DNA of 18,361 nt. It comes from Phycisphaerales bacterium UBA1910 (GTDB taxonomy: Bacteria; Planctomycetota; Phycisphaerae; Phycisphaerales; UBA1924). The DNA lies in NCBI GenBank assembly GCA_002337545.1, contig DDGE01000016.1, positions 1 through 18,361 of the forward strand, written 5' to 3'. Shown piece by piece: positions 7,097-15,343 of this stretch. The notes beneath the pieces were generated by a model, which was given only the letters and a program-made list of their open reading frames with translations, did not search any database and had not been told where the DNA came from. A program made the position numbers and the translations under genes. How positions within the stretch are numbered: the first letter of the stretch is position 1; every line of letters begins with the position of its first letter.

Positions 7097-8398
7097 ATGA
7101 AGACTTTGACGCTCGCGCTGTGTGCAGTCGCCGCGTGTTCAGCCTTTTCGATCGCTCAGGACGCTGAAAAGATCAATCCAAACCCAAGCTGGGATGATCA
7201 ATGGCCGGCCTTGGAGGGTGAGTTCCTGAGTGACTACACCCAGCTCACTTCCGAGACCAAGTACATCAAAGCGGGCGAGTCCTATTTTTCGCCGGATGGG
7301 AACATGATCATTTTCCAGGCGATCCCTGTCCCCGAGGAGGGTGAAAAGGCCGGGGCGCATTACTCGATGTATGTCGCCGGCGTCAATCGGGACGATAATG
7401 GGAACATCACGGGCTTGGGGCCGGCCGGGCTTGTTTCAGAGCCCGGATCATCGAACACCTGCGGGTGGTTCCACCCCACCGAACCCATGAAGATCCTCTT
7501 CGGATCTACACGCACGGCCCCCACCGGGTCCGATGTCGTGGGATATCAGCGAGAGAACTCGCGTTACTCGTGGCAGTTCCCGGTCGAGATGGAGATCCTC
7601 GCAGGCGATCTTCAGATGAAGTACGACCTGAGCGACGAAGCGAAGGCACGCGCGAAGGAGCACAAAGAATCCGGCGACACCACCGCGCCCAAACTCGACA
7701 TGAGCGACATCGTGTCCATCCCCACGCTCGTGAACGAGAAGGTGATTTGGGCACGCGAGGGATACGACGCGGAAGGGTCATGGTCGCCCGATGGGCGTCA
7801 CATCCTGTACACCCGCCTCAAGCCCGGCGAAAACAACGGCGACATCTGGGTTTACGACACGACGGACGAGACACACACACCCCTCGTCACCGCTGACGGG
7901 TACGATGGCGGGCCTTTCTTCTCACCCGATGGGAAATCGATCTGTTACCGATCGGATCGTCGCGGCGACAACCTGCTTCAGATCTTCGTGTCCGTGCTCG
8001 AGTTCGATGAGAACGGGAAGATCACGGGGGTCGAGGAAGAAATCCAACTCACGGACAACGAGCATGTGAACTGGTGCCCGTTCTTCACGCCCGACGGGAA
8101 GTACCTTCTGTACGCGACGAGCGAGGTCTCGCACGGCAACTACGAGATCTACGCGATCGATGCGACGGGCACCTATGACCCGGAGTACACGGCTCGACTC
8201 CGGATCACCCAAGCGCGAGGCTTTGACGGGCTCCCCGCATTCACGAGCAACGGCGAATGGATGATCTGGACGGCGCAACGCGGAAACGCCCCTGAAGGCG
8301 AGAAGCCGAGTTCGCAGCTCTGGACCGCACGAATCGATCTTGAAGCGATCGACAATGCGTATCAGGCTGCACAGCAGGAACTGACCCCGAACGATTGA
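7097..8398 (+). CDS. Exported TolB-like beta-propeller protein (PD40 repeats)
   Basis: This 433-residue protein has a signal peptide (residues 1-20, cleavage near SIA-QD) and a beta-propeller built of PD40/WD40-like blades. The repeat core is visible five times: YFSPDGNMIIFQ (63-74), SWSPDGRHILYT (228-239), FFSPDGKSICYR (274-285), FFTPDGKYLLYA (329-340) and the degenerate AFTSNGEWMIWT (381-392). A helical, charged insert at about 176-200 interrupts the propeller. TolB itself works in the Tol-Pal envelope system, but many exported proteins share this fold, so the specific role is open. The ATG at 7097 is chosen because of AGGAGA at 7086-7091 and the signal peptide. An in-frame ATG at 7061 would put 12 charged residues before it. 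It heads an operon with a hydrolase 29 bp downstream. Confidence 0.87.
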   Translation: MKTLTLALCAVAACSAFSIAQDAEKINPNPSWDDQWPALEGEFLSDYTQLTSETKYIKAGESYFSPDGNMIIFQAIPVPEEGEKAGAHYSMYVAGVNRDDNGNITGLGPAGLVSEPGSSNTCGWFHPTEPMKILFGSTRTAPTGSDVVGYQRENSRYSWQFPVEMEILAGDLQMKYDLSDEAKARAKEHKESGDTTAPKLDMSDIVSIPTLVNEKVIWAREGYDAEGSWSPDGRHILYTRLKPGENNGDIWVYDTTDETHTPLVTADGYDGGPFFSPDGKSICYRSDRRGDNLLQIFVSVLEFDENGKITGVEEEIQLTDNEHVNWCPFFTPDGKYLLYATSEVSHGNYEIYAIDATGTYDPEYTARLRITQARGFDGLPAFTSNGEWMIWTAQRGNAPEGEKPSSQLWTARIDLEAIDNAYQAAQQELTPND

Positions 8399-8427
8399 GT
8401 TCAGGGGCATCACAAGGAGATTGGCGG

Positions 8428-9573
8428 ATGGATCTCCCGTCGAGCACAAACCCCGAGATGGTGCGCACATTCGCGCACATCGGGGACCCTGTGCCCGCGT
8501 CGGATCATGCGCCGATATGGAAACGCTGGTTTGATTCGCTCGTCCATCACACCCCCGTCCTCACGCGGCGGGCCGTGTTGGATCCGAGCGATCCCAGCGC
8601 CACGCATGAGTTCGACTCCGCCGACGGTGTGACAATCGGTGCGCGACTGATCCTGCCCAGCGACGGGCGTCCTGTCAAAGCATCGCTGGTCACAGTCCAC
8701 GGGGATATGCCCCCGGACCCACTGGATATCAACGCTCGGCGATGGCAGCGCGTTGCGGATCGCGGGGTCGCGGTGCTCCTCATGCGTCTCCGGGGTTATC
8801 CGGGATCGCGCACAACCTGTGGCGATCTCACACAGATCAACGAGCATGGCAACACCTGGATCACGCGTGGGTTTGATGCAGAGTCATTCGACGCGTGGAT
8901 CCTGCCCAAGGGAGTCGCCGATGTGTGCAACGCGTGCCGCGTGATGCGGAATGTTCTTTTGCACCGTGACACGGATACGGATATTCCCGTCGACGATTCC
9001 GTCGAACACCACGGTGTGTATCTACATGGCTCCTCGCTGGGCGGAGGGCTGGCCGTGATCAGCGCGGGGCAACTGATCGGGAAGCTCCGTGGCGAATCGA
9101 TCATCGATCGCTTGGCGATTGCGATGCCCTCGCTCGGTGATTGGGCGACGCGTCTGGGCACCCCGTCCGGCGCGGCACTGCAGATCAAACGCGTCATCGA
9201 CGCGAATCCGGATCGACGCGAGGAACTGATGGAGCGTTTGAAGCTCTGTGACGCGATCGTTCACGGTCGCAAGGTGCGTGTGCCGACCTTTGCCATGCTC
9301 GCCCGTCAGGATCAGGTCGTTCCCGCCCACACCGCCGCGGCGGTGTTCAACTCCATCGACGCGGACCCCGGTCGCAAATGGCGTTTCCTCATCGATCACG
9401 GGCACCACGAGGGGCACGCTCCAACTAACCGACGCATCGCCCTCTACCGGCGTGCATTGAGCGATTTCTTCGATCCCGAGCATACGCCCATACGATCACT
9501 TGATCCGTGGGAGCGTTTGATGCACGAGGGGACTCGATTGCCCGACGGGCTAGAGATCAATGACGACGATTGA
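8428..9573 (+). CDS. Alpha/beta hydrolase, acetyl-xylan-esterase/prolyl-oligopeptidase-like
   Basis: This is a 381-residue protein with no signal peptide. AAGGAG at 8414-8419 is 8 nt before the ATG, which decides against the TTG at 8395. The alpha/beta hydrolase fold is visible: beta-strand ASLVTVHGDMP at 85-95 (oxyanion-hole region), AVLLMRLRGYPGS at 115-127, and the nucleophile elbow HGSSLGGG at 200-207 with S203 in GxSxG context. The acid is probably D295 (LARQDQVVP), and the histidine lies in HGHHEGH at 324-330. The layout resembles acetyl xylan esterase or cephalosporin-C deacetylase relatives, which remove acetyl groups from sugars, but the substrate is not fixed by these motifs. It lies 29 bp after the TolB-like gene and 15 bp before the next gene, so it is in the middle of a three-gene operon. 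Confidence 0.78.
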   Translation: MDLPSSTNPEMVRTFAHIGDPVPASDHAPIWKRWFDSLVHHTPVLTRRAVLDPSDPSATHEFDSADGVTIGARLILPSDGRPVKASLVTVHGDMPPDPLDINARRWQRVADRGVAVLLMRLRGYPGSRTTCGDLTQINEHGNTWITRGFDAESFDAWILPKGVADVCNACRVMRNVLLHRDTDTDIPVDDSVEHHGVYLHGSSLGGGLAVISAGQLIGKLRGESIIDRLAIAMPSLGDWATRLGTPSGAALQIKRVIDANPDRREELMERLKLCDAIVHGRKVRVPTFAMLARQDQVVPAHTAAAVFNSIDADPGRKWRFLIDHGHHEGHAPTNRRIALYRRALSDFFDPEHTPIRSLDPWERLMHEGTRLPDGLEINDDD

Positions 9574-9588
9574 CACGGGAGGCAAAGC

Positions 9589-10581
9589 ATGCACAACCCC
9601 AGCGCACCATCCGGGAAAGAGAATACGAACATGATCCGAAGCATCGAAACACTCATGACAGGGTTGATCGATTACGCGGGGTTGTTCCCGCCGAGCAAGC
9701 TCGATATGGGCACAGCGACGCAGAACTACGCTCGTGATCTCCGATCGAAACACGAGCGGTTCCTCTCGCGATTCATCTGCCCGGCCAACCGGTTGAGCGA
9801 GTTGACCGAGCACGCTTCGGCGCTCATGCCGGGGACATACGCAACCAGCGGGTACCGCGAGCACGCGGATTTTCAGGACCCGTGGCAGGTGAGCGCGATC
9901 ATCATCGGGGACCTGAAGGAGAACCTCGATCAGATCTTCGCGTTCAATGAACACCACGACAACGAGGCCAACGGGCTGGCGATGGTGGACGCGATCGAGA
10001 TGCGCGTCGCAACCCCCGGCGATATTGACGACGCGCTTGAAACGATCCCCGAGATGATTGTCCCCGCGTTTGAGATCCCCAAAGACATCATCTTCGGCGG
10101 CGACCCGCGTGGGTTCGTCGCGGCGATCGCGGGAACTGGCGCGGTTGCCAAGATCCGGTGCGGCGGGGTCACGCCCGACCTCTACCCATCGTCCGAGGAC
10201 ATCGCCCGCTTCATCATGGCGTGCGATCAGGCCGATGTCGCGTTCAAGGCGACGGCGGGCCTCCACCACCCGATCCGATCGGAGCACGCGCTGACCTATG
10301 AACCCGACGCACCTCGGGGTGTGATGCACGGGTTCATCAATGTCTTCCTTGCGGCGTCCCTCGTTCGGTATCACAAGGGGTTCGGAGAGGCGCAGGCGGT
10401 GGAACTGCTCAACGACACGGATCCCAAGTCGTTCGTATTCGAGGACGACCGTGTGGCGTGGAAGGATCACGCGATCAATGTCGCCCAGCTCGCGCAATCA
10501 CGCGAATCGTTCGCGACGGGGTACGGATCGTGTTCGTTCAACGAGCCGACGGATGACTTGAAAGAACTTGGGCTGCTCTGA
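9589..10581 (+). CDS. Conserved protein of unknown function, possibly a TIM-barrel enzyme
   Basis: This 330-residue soluble protein is one I recognise only as a conserved hypothetical seen in diverse bacteria; I know of no assigned function. GGGAGG at 9577-9582 is 6 nt before the ATG. A second ATG at 9631 (MIRSIETL) would align better with the conserved LIDYAGLFPP block (26-35) and may be the true start. Polar, likely conserved blocks are VAKIRCGGVTPDLYPS (186-201), FKATAGLHHPIR (219-230) and GYGSCSF (311-317). Alternating strands and helices, with Lys, Cys, His-His and Arg at strand ends (K188, R190, C191, K220, H226, H227, R230), suggest an enzyme of TIM-barrel type; this is inference. It is last in the operon, 15 bp after the hydrolase, and converges on the FIST gene with 10 bp between stops. 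No terminator is visible there. Confidence 0.8.
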   Translation: MHNPSAPSGKENTNMIRSIETLMTGLIDYAGLFPPSKLDMGTATQNYARDLRSKHERFLSRFICPANRLSELTEHASALMPGTYATSGYREHADFQDPWQVSAIIIGDLKENLDQIFAFNEHHDNEANGLAMVDAIEMRVATPGDIDDALETIPEMIVPAFEIPKDIIFGGDPRGFVAAIAGTGAVAKIRCGGVTPDLYPSSEDIARFIMACDQADVAFKATAGLHHPIRSEHALTYEPDAPRGVMHGFINVFLAASLVRYHKGFGEAQAVELLNDTDPKSFVFEDDRVAWKDHAINVAQLAQSRESFATGYGSCSFNEPTDDLKELGLL

Positions 10582-10591
10582 TCGATCAGGG

Positions 10592-11932
10592 TCATAAATC
10601 CGGCTTGCGGAACAACCCAGCGACGGCGGTGTGGCCGTGCTGGAAGATGTGCTCATCGATCGGGCCAATCTCGCCGGCCGCGAAGAACCCCGCGAGGGGG
10701 ATGCCCTGATCCGTCGTGAGTTCTTCTCCCGACTTGGCGCGTTTCGCACCGTCGGGAGATTGATTGAACGCGTGGGCAATCGCTCGCGCGTCGTGCCCCG
10801 GTTCCTCGAAGAACTTCTCGCTGCGCCCGGTGCAGGAGATCAGCATCGCCCCGGCGGGTTTCTCATAGAGGCGCTGCCCATCAAGCAGGAGTGAGAGGTC
10901 TTCGCGGGCGGTCTGCTCGTCGTGTAGGTGGAGTTGCACGGTTTGCCCGGCGGAGATCAGGTCCGCGACGGCGACGGCGCCCGAGTCCTCGTCGCCGCCC
11001 ATGATGTTGCGAATCAGGAAATCGCCGCGCCCGAAATGGGACTTGTGCTCGTCGATCACGCGTCCGAGCAGCAGCCCGTTAGCAAGGAGCTGTTTGTCGT
11101 GCTCGGAAAGAACCTGAACGATCTCGCGGATGGCATCCACCGCACGCACCCCCGCGAGTTCGAGGATCAGGTTCCCCCTCGCTTTGGTGATGATCATCGG
11201 ATTCCCGATTGGCCTGCATCCCTGGGAAACGACCGTGTCGATCTGCAGATCGCCGGAGAGGGTGACGCCCATCGCGCCGCTGGAGCGCACATCGCCGTCG
11301 AGGAGCAGCGAGTTCCCCCCCGGTCGTGATGCCGCCGAGGCCATGCCCCCGAGGATCGTGCCGATGGATTCGACACGCCCCGACCCGGTGATGTGCTGCA
11401 TCCGGGCGGCGGAGAGCGCGGGGATGAGCTTGACGAGCGGGACGGAGAACGGGTCCGCGAAGAAGAACGCGGCACGCATATCCACGCCAGCATCGATCTG
11501 CTCGGCGAGCTTGGCCGCTCGCTCATCGGTGGAATCGCGTGGGGAGATGTGGTCGACCCAGAACGGAGAAATCCGTACATCTGGAAGGTTGCAAGCAAGA
11601 AGCGCAATCCCGGGTGTGTCGTTGATCTCCGCAGTTCCTGACATCACGGATGATGCAGAAACGCCGATCATGTGATTGGAGTTGAGGGTATCTCGCAAGG
11701 TGTCCGCGATCATGCCCATCCGCTGTGCATGGTGCGGCGTAACGAACACCATGAGCAGGTCCGGGGGGGTATCGAGCTTGGATTGCAAACGCGATGCGGC
11801 TTCGGTCGCGGCGCTGATCGGATCATCGCTCGTTGAGAGAGCATTGGCGAGTACGATCTCACCACCCGCGCGGTCCTCGTTCGGCAAGGACGCGGGATCG
11901 TGATCAGGGTGATGGTGCTCTGAAGACGACAT
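10592..11932 (-). CDS. FIST-domain signal/ligand-sensing protein
   Basis: This 446-residue protein has the FIST N and FIST C domains. FIST is a sensory module thought to bind small molecules such as amino acids, and is often linked to signalling proteins. The N-terminal ~20 residues are His/Asp-rich and disordered. FIST_N runs about 25-220 (PPDLLMVFVTPHHAQ at 56-70, MIGVSASSVMSGTAE at 88-102). FIST_C runs about 240-440 and closes with GIPLAGFFAAGEIGPI and a HGHTAVAGLF end that is typical. There is no transmembrane segment and no fused output domain, so it must act with partners. Its ATG overlaps the stop codon of the upstream SH3-like gene by one base (TAATG), indicating translational coupling. 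Ligand and output are unknown. Confidence 0.85.
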   Translation of the reverse strand: MSSSEHHHPDHDPASLPNEDRAGGEIVLANALSTSDDPISAATEAASRLQSKLDTPPDLLMVFVTPHHAQRMGMIADTLRDTLNSNHMIGVSASSVMSGTAEINDTPGIALLACNLPDVRISPFWVDHISPRDSTDERAAKLAEQIDAGVDMRAAFFFADPFSVPLVKLIPALSAARMQHITGSGRVESIGTILGGMASAASRPGGNSLLLDGDVRSSGAMGVTLSGDLQIDTVVSQGCRPIGNPMIITKARGNLILELAGVRAVDAIREIVQVLSEHDKQLLANGLLLGRVIDEHKSHFGRGDFLIRNIMGGDEDSGAVAVADLISAGQTVQLHLHDEQTAREDLSLLLDGQRLYEKPAGAMLISCTGRSEKFFEEPGHDARAIAHAFNQSPDGAKRAKSGEELTTDQGIPLAGFFAAGEIGPIDEHIFQHGHTAVAGLFRKPDL

Positions 11933-13314
11933 TACTCAGGCATGAGGTCAACGCGTTCTGGCTCGACAACCTTGAGCCCCAGTGACGCGTCGTTCCGCAT
12001 CACACCCAGCACGCCCACAACGCGACCGAGCATGTGACGCAGATCTTGATCCTTCTTCGGTGCGATGTACCCGATCGTGCGGGGCTGCCCGGTGATCGGA
12101 TCGGTGCCCTGCACACGGTAGAGCAGCGGGAGATTCGCGCCGGTGTAGACGGACGAGGTCACCATGCGACCAACGAGCTGATACGCACGCCCCTGCTGCC
12201 AGTCCTTGATCGCTCTGGCGGTCTCGTCCGCGCCAGCGTCATACTGGGCGAGCGCCTGGGCGATGCGTCGGCGTTGATCGCGCGTCTGCATACGAATCTG
12301 AATCCATTCGATGCGTTGATCAAGGGCTCGGGCGAGCGATTCATCATCCCCTGCCTCGGCACGCGTGCGATTGAACTCGGCAAGCAGTTCGTCGAGGGCC
12401 TCATCGAGCTCCGCACGCGGCATGCTGCGGGCACCCTCGAATGCAGCTTCGAGCGATTCCAACTCGGAGGCGGGGATCCGTGCCTCATTCGCCCTGATCA
12501 CGCTGGGCTCGGATGCGTTTGACACGGGCGTGCTGTTCTCGATCTCGACGGGATCGCCTGTCACCTGCTCTTCGAGCAGGGAGGTATCGACCGCTGTGGA
12601 ATCACCGCCGGACTGTTCGGCTTGCGATGCCTGATCTGTTTCGGGTTCGGTCTCTGGGAGCGGCTCAGGATCCGGGGTTGACTCCTCGACCTCTTCGCTA
12701 TTGCTCGGGGGAATGGGATCCTGCTTGCCGCCCTCGATCTCTGAACTCAGTGCTGGGCGCAGATCATCCGTGAGAATGAACGCGATTGGGAGCTCACCGC
12801 TCGGGCTTTTAGGGGCTTTGACCCTGTAACCAACGATCCCGCCTGCCTCATTTGTGAGATTCTCAATAATCTCGAGTTCCGTGCCGGCCGGGAGAGCCGT
12901 CGAGTAGAGCTGCTTCCATGCACCGGGGAGCCCCATCAGGTGCGAGGGGGCCCGGAGCTTCGAATCCACGCTCAGACGCACTTTCTTTGCCCCAGAGATC
13001 GCTTCAACCTCCGTAGCCGGGACAAACCCACCGATGTGCTCGGGCATGACCACACGGGTGTAGGCACCGGATTCGCCTGCGGTTCGGAGCAGGGTCCCCG
13101 ACTTCAGCCGAGCGATGGCGTAAAAGACATCCTGATCGCCACAGCGGAGAGCTGCGTCGTCGCGATTGACGACCATATGTCCCATACCGTCCTGAGCGAC
13201 CAGAGTACTCGACGCCAGTGCTGAGGGCGCGAGAAGGACGCTTGAGAAAACCCCGATCGCGATCATCATGGGTGCGATCCGGGCGTGTCGTGGGCATTGG
13301 GTTGTCTTGAGCAC
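11932..13314 (-). CDS. Exported SH3-like protein with acidic linker and helical C-terminal region
   Basis: This 460-residue protein starts at a GTG at 13314 (its complement on the + strand is CAC, 13312-13314). The choice is supported by a strong AAGGAGG (CCTCCTT at 13321-13327 on the + strand) 6 nt upstream. The signal peptide ends near SALA-S (31-35). Residues about 38-105 and 110-190 look like bacterial SH3-type beta-barrels (TLLRTAGESGAYTRVVMPEHIGG; GTELEIIEN). A long Pro/Glu/Ser/Asp-rich linker at about 195-270 is followed by a charged helical region likely to form a coiled coil (about 285-370) and a C-terminal domain with VVGVLGVMRNDASLGLKVVEP. It is probably a periplasmic or surface protein that binds envelope material; that is inferred. 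I do not recognise a named family. It is co-expressed with the FIST gene. Confidence 0.8.
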   Translation of the reverse strand: MLKTTQCPRHARIAPMMIAIGVFSSVLLAPSALASSTLVAQDGMGHMVVNRDDAALRCGDQDVFYAIARLKSGTLLRTAGESGAYTRVVMPEHIGGFVPATEVEAISGAKKVRLSVDSKLRAPSHLMGLPGAWKQLYSTALPAGTELEIIENLTNEAGGIVGYRVKAPKSPSGELPIAFILTDDLRPALSSEIEGGKQDPIPPSNSEEVEESTPDPEPLPETEPETDQASQAEQSGGDSTAVDTSLLEEQVTGDPVEIENSTPVSNASEPSVIRANEARIPASELESLEAAFEGARSMPRAELDEALDELLAEFNRTRAEAGDDESLARALDQRIEWIQIRMQTRDQRRRIAQALAQYDAGADETARAIKDWQQGRAYQLVGRMVTSSVYTGANLPLLYRVQGTDPITGQPRTIGYIAPKKDQDLRHMLGRVVGVLGVMRNDASLGLKVVEPERVDLMPE

Positions 13315-13339
13315 GGCGGGCCTCCTTACCTGAACCTGT

Positions 13340-13365
13340 CCCCGTTGTGGCCGGACGGGGTCCGG
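13340..13365. repeat. Overlapping inverted repeats in the divergent promoter region
   Basis: Between the divergent SH3-like and TolC genes, CCGGAC (13351-13356) and GTCCGG (13360-13365) form a perfect 6-bp inverted repeat with a 3-nt centre. An alternative pairing, CCCCGT (13340-13345) with ACGGGG (13355-13360), overlaps it. It would fall in the leader of the - strand gene and could be an operator or a leader hairpin. Function is not shown. Confidence 0.4.
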
Positions 13366-13450
13366 GTCTTTAGTCTACGCGAGTTGAAGGGTGCAAGGTT
13401 CTGTGAACGCATCAACGACTTTGGGATTGTATCCAACCTATCGTTTGGCT

Positions 13451-15343
13451 ATGACACCGCGACTGCACCCTATCAAGATCGTCTCGCTCTCTATCAGTTC
13501 TCTGATCGCAGTATCAGGCTGCAGTTCTCCGATCGAGCGAGACGGGGAGCAGATACTCAAGCGATCGATGCTCAACGCGATCGAGCGGGAGATTGCGCAC
13601 GCGGAGGCAAACCCCGGCGAGCAGAACATATCGCCGATACTGGATCTGAAAAAACTTGAGATTCGAGATGACCACCTCGAGCAGATCAGCAAGGAGTTTT
13701 CAACGGACGGATACCTTGAGCAGCTCCAGGCTGAGCACCCCGACGCGAGCAGCCCGATCGCGCACCTCGTGGGCGAGGATTTGCTCGGGCAGGAAACCAC
13801 CCTGATCGGGTTGTCCCTCGAGCAGGCGATCCAGTCCTCCATTGGCAATAACCTGAGCGTGGAAGTCGCACGATTCTCCCCCGCAATTGCGCAGGCGGCG
13901 CTTGCTGAGGCCGAGGCTCAGTTCGACTGGTTGTTCTTTGCGGAAGGACAGTATCAGGATTCATCGATCCCCCAGGCGGGGCAGGGCTTCGGCGGATCGA
14001 GCGGGGCTGTCCGCAACGATTCGCAGATCGCTACAGGGTCCGTCGGGGTTGAACGCCAGTTCAATACGGGTGGAACGCTCGAGATCCGCAACGACATCGG
14101 GTACAACAATGTTGACAGTTCGTTTTTCGGTACATCCCCGATGCCCAACCCTGCCCACAACGCCGACTTTGTGCTCGGTCTGACGCAACCGCTGCTGCGC
14201 GACTTTGGGCGTGATGCGAACATGGCGGCGATTAATCTGGCTCGGAATGCTGAACGCTCGAGCGTGTCGACACTCAAATCGACGCTCATCAGCACCGCCG
14301 CGGAAACCGAAAAGGCGTATTGGGATCTCGTCCAGGCGTACAAGGTCCTCGTGATCCGCTCCAAGCTTGTGGATCGCGGAATCAAGGTCCGGGACGATAT
14401 CAAGGCACGGCGAGTACAGGACGCCCGCCAGGCGCAGGTCGCGGACGCAGTCGCCCAGGTTGAACGACGCCGGGCCGACCTGCTCGTCGCACGCACGAAT
14501 CTGCGTTTGGCGAGCGATCTGCTCAAATCGCTGATCAACGACCCAAGCCTCCCGGTCGGATCCGAGACATTGATTGTTCCCAGTGAGGACGCTTTCGCGG
14601 AGCCGATCTCGTTCTCATTGCTCGACGCGATCTCCGCGGGCGTGCAGGAGCGCCCCGAGATGGAGCAGGCGCTGCTGTCGATCGACGATGCGACGATCCA
14701 GCAGGAGCTGCAGAAAAACCAACGGATGCCACGCCTCGATCTGACGGCACAGGCACGCCTACTCGGCTTTGACGACTCGTTCGGGGACGCGTATCAAGAC
14801 GCCGGCGAGAATCGGTTTATCGATGACTGGTTGATCGGTGCACGCTTCGAACAGCCCATCGGCAATCGTGCCGGCGAGGCGGCATACCGCGCGGCTCGGC
14901 TGGGGCGGATGCAATCCGTCGTGGCTTACCGACAGACAGCGCAGCAGATTGTGCTTGAGATCAAGAACGCGCTCAACGCGGTGAAGACGAACGGAGCGCT
15001 CATCGAGCAATCGACGCTTTCTCGCGTCGCGCAGGGAGAAGCGCTGCGATCGTTGATTGTCGAGAAGGAACTCACGAACGCGGGCTATAGCGTTGAGCGA
15101 CTGAATCTGGAGTTGAGTCAGCAGGAAACCCTCGCGGCCGCTGAAATCGCTGAAGCCGCGGCGCTGACAGACTACAACAAGGCGATTGTTGATCTGCACG
15201 CTGCGATGGGGACGATCCTGCAACGCAACCGGATCGATTTCATCGTTCCAGATGCGAACCAGCTCGCACCGGGCGAATCTGCGCTCGAGTACACATCGCC
15301 CAGCGAGGACGAGTCCGAGCAGGGCTCCGTACGCGATGAGTGA
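13451..15343 (+). CDS. TolC-family outer-membrane efflux lipoprotein
   Basis: This ~630-residue protein is a TolC/OEP-type outer-membrane channel component, normally part of a tripartite efflux or type I secretion system. From the ATG at 13451, residues 1-24 form a lipoprotein signal ending in the lipobox VSGC (C24). No clear Shine-Dalgarno precedes this ATG; the frame is open to a GTG at 13391, which would add 20 residues and spoil the signal peptide, so the start is uncertain. Two OEP repeats are seen: one from about 170 (GLTQPLLRDFGRDANMA, then a long helical region with KAYWDLVQAYKVL), and a second from about 410 ending in long Ala/Glu/Gln-rich helices (EIKNALNAVKTNGALIEQ, AAEIAEAAALTDYNKAI). 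No membrane-fusion protein or inner-membrane pump is adjacent. It overlaps the Sua5 gene by 8 nt. Confidence 0.88.
   Translation: MTPRLHPIKIVSLSISSLIAVSGCSSPIERDGEQILKRSMLNAIEREIAHAEANPGEQNISPILDLKKLEIRDDHLEQISKEFSTDGYLEQLQAEHPDASSPIAHLVGEDLLGQETTLIGLSLEQAIQSSIGNNLSVEVARFSPAIAQAALAEAEAQFDWLFFAEGQYQDSSIPQAGQGFGGSSGAVRNDSQIATGSVGVERQFNTGGTLEIRNDIGYNNVDSSFFGTSPMPNPAHNADFVLGLTQPLLRDFGRDANMAAINLARNAERSSVSTLKSTLISTAAETEKAYWDLVQAYKVLVIRSKLVDRGIKVRDDIKARRVQDARQAQVADAVAQVERRRADLLVARTNLRLASDLLKSLINDPSLPVGSETLIVPSEDAFAEPISFSLLDAISAGVQERPEMEQALLSIDDATIQQELQKNQRMPRLDLTAQARLLGFDDSFGDAYQDAGENRFIDDWLIGARFEQPIGNRAGEAAYRAARLGRMQSVVAYRQTAQQIVLEIKNALNAVKTNGALIEQSTLSRVAQGEALRSLIVEKELTNAGYSVERLNLELSQQETLAAAEIAEAAALTDYNKAIVDLHAAMGTILQRNRIDFIVPDANQLAPGESALEYTSPSEDESEQGSVRDE

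Noticed and set aside
9550..10497. A 315-codon open frame on the - strand opposite the uncharacterised protein
   Set aside because: The + strand gene has a good ribosome binding site, operon spacing and conserved blocks; the antisense product is rich in Arg, Asp and Val with no domain.
13391..13450. GTG at 13391 as the start of the TolC-family protein
   Set aside because: It would add 20 residues before an otherwise normal lipoprotein signal, and GAAGG abuts it with no spacing. The ATG at 13451 gives a proper signal, although it too lacks a ribosome binding site.
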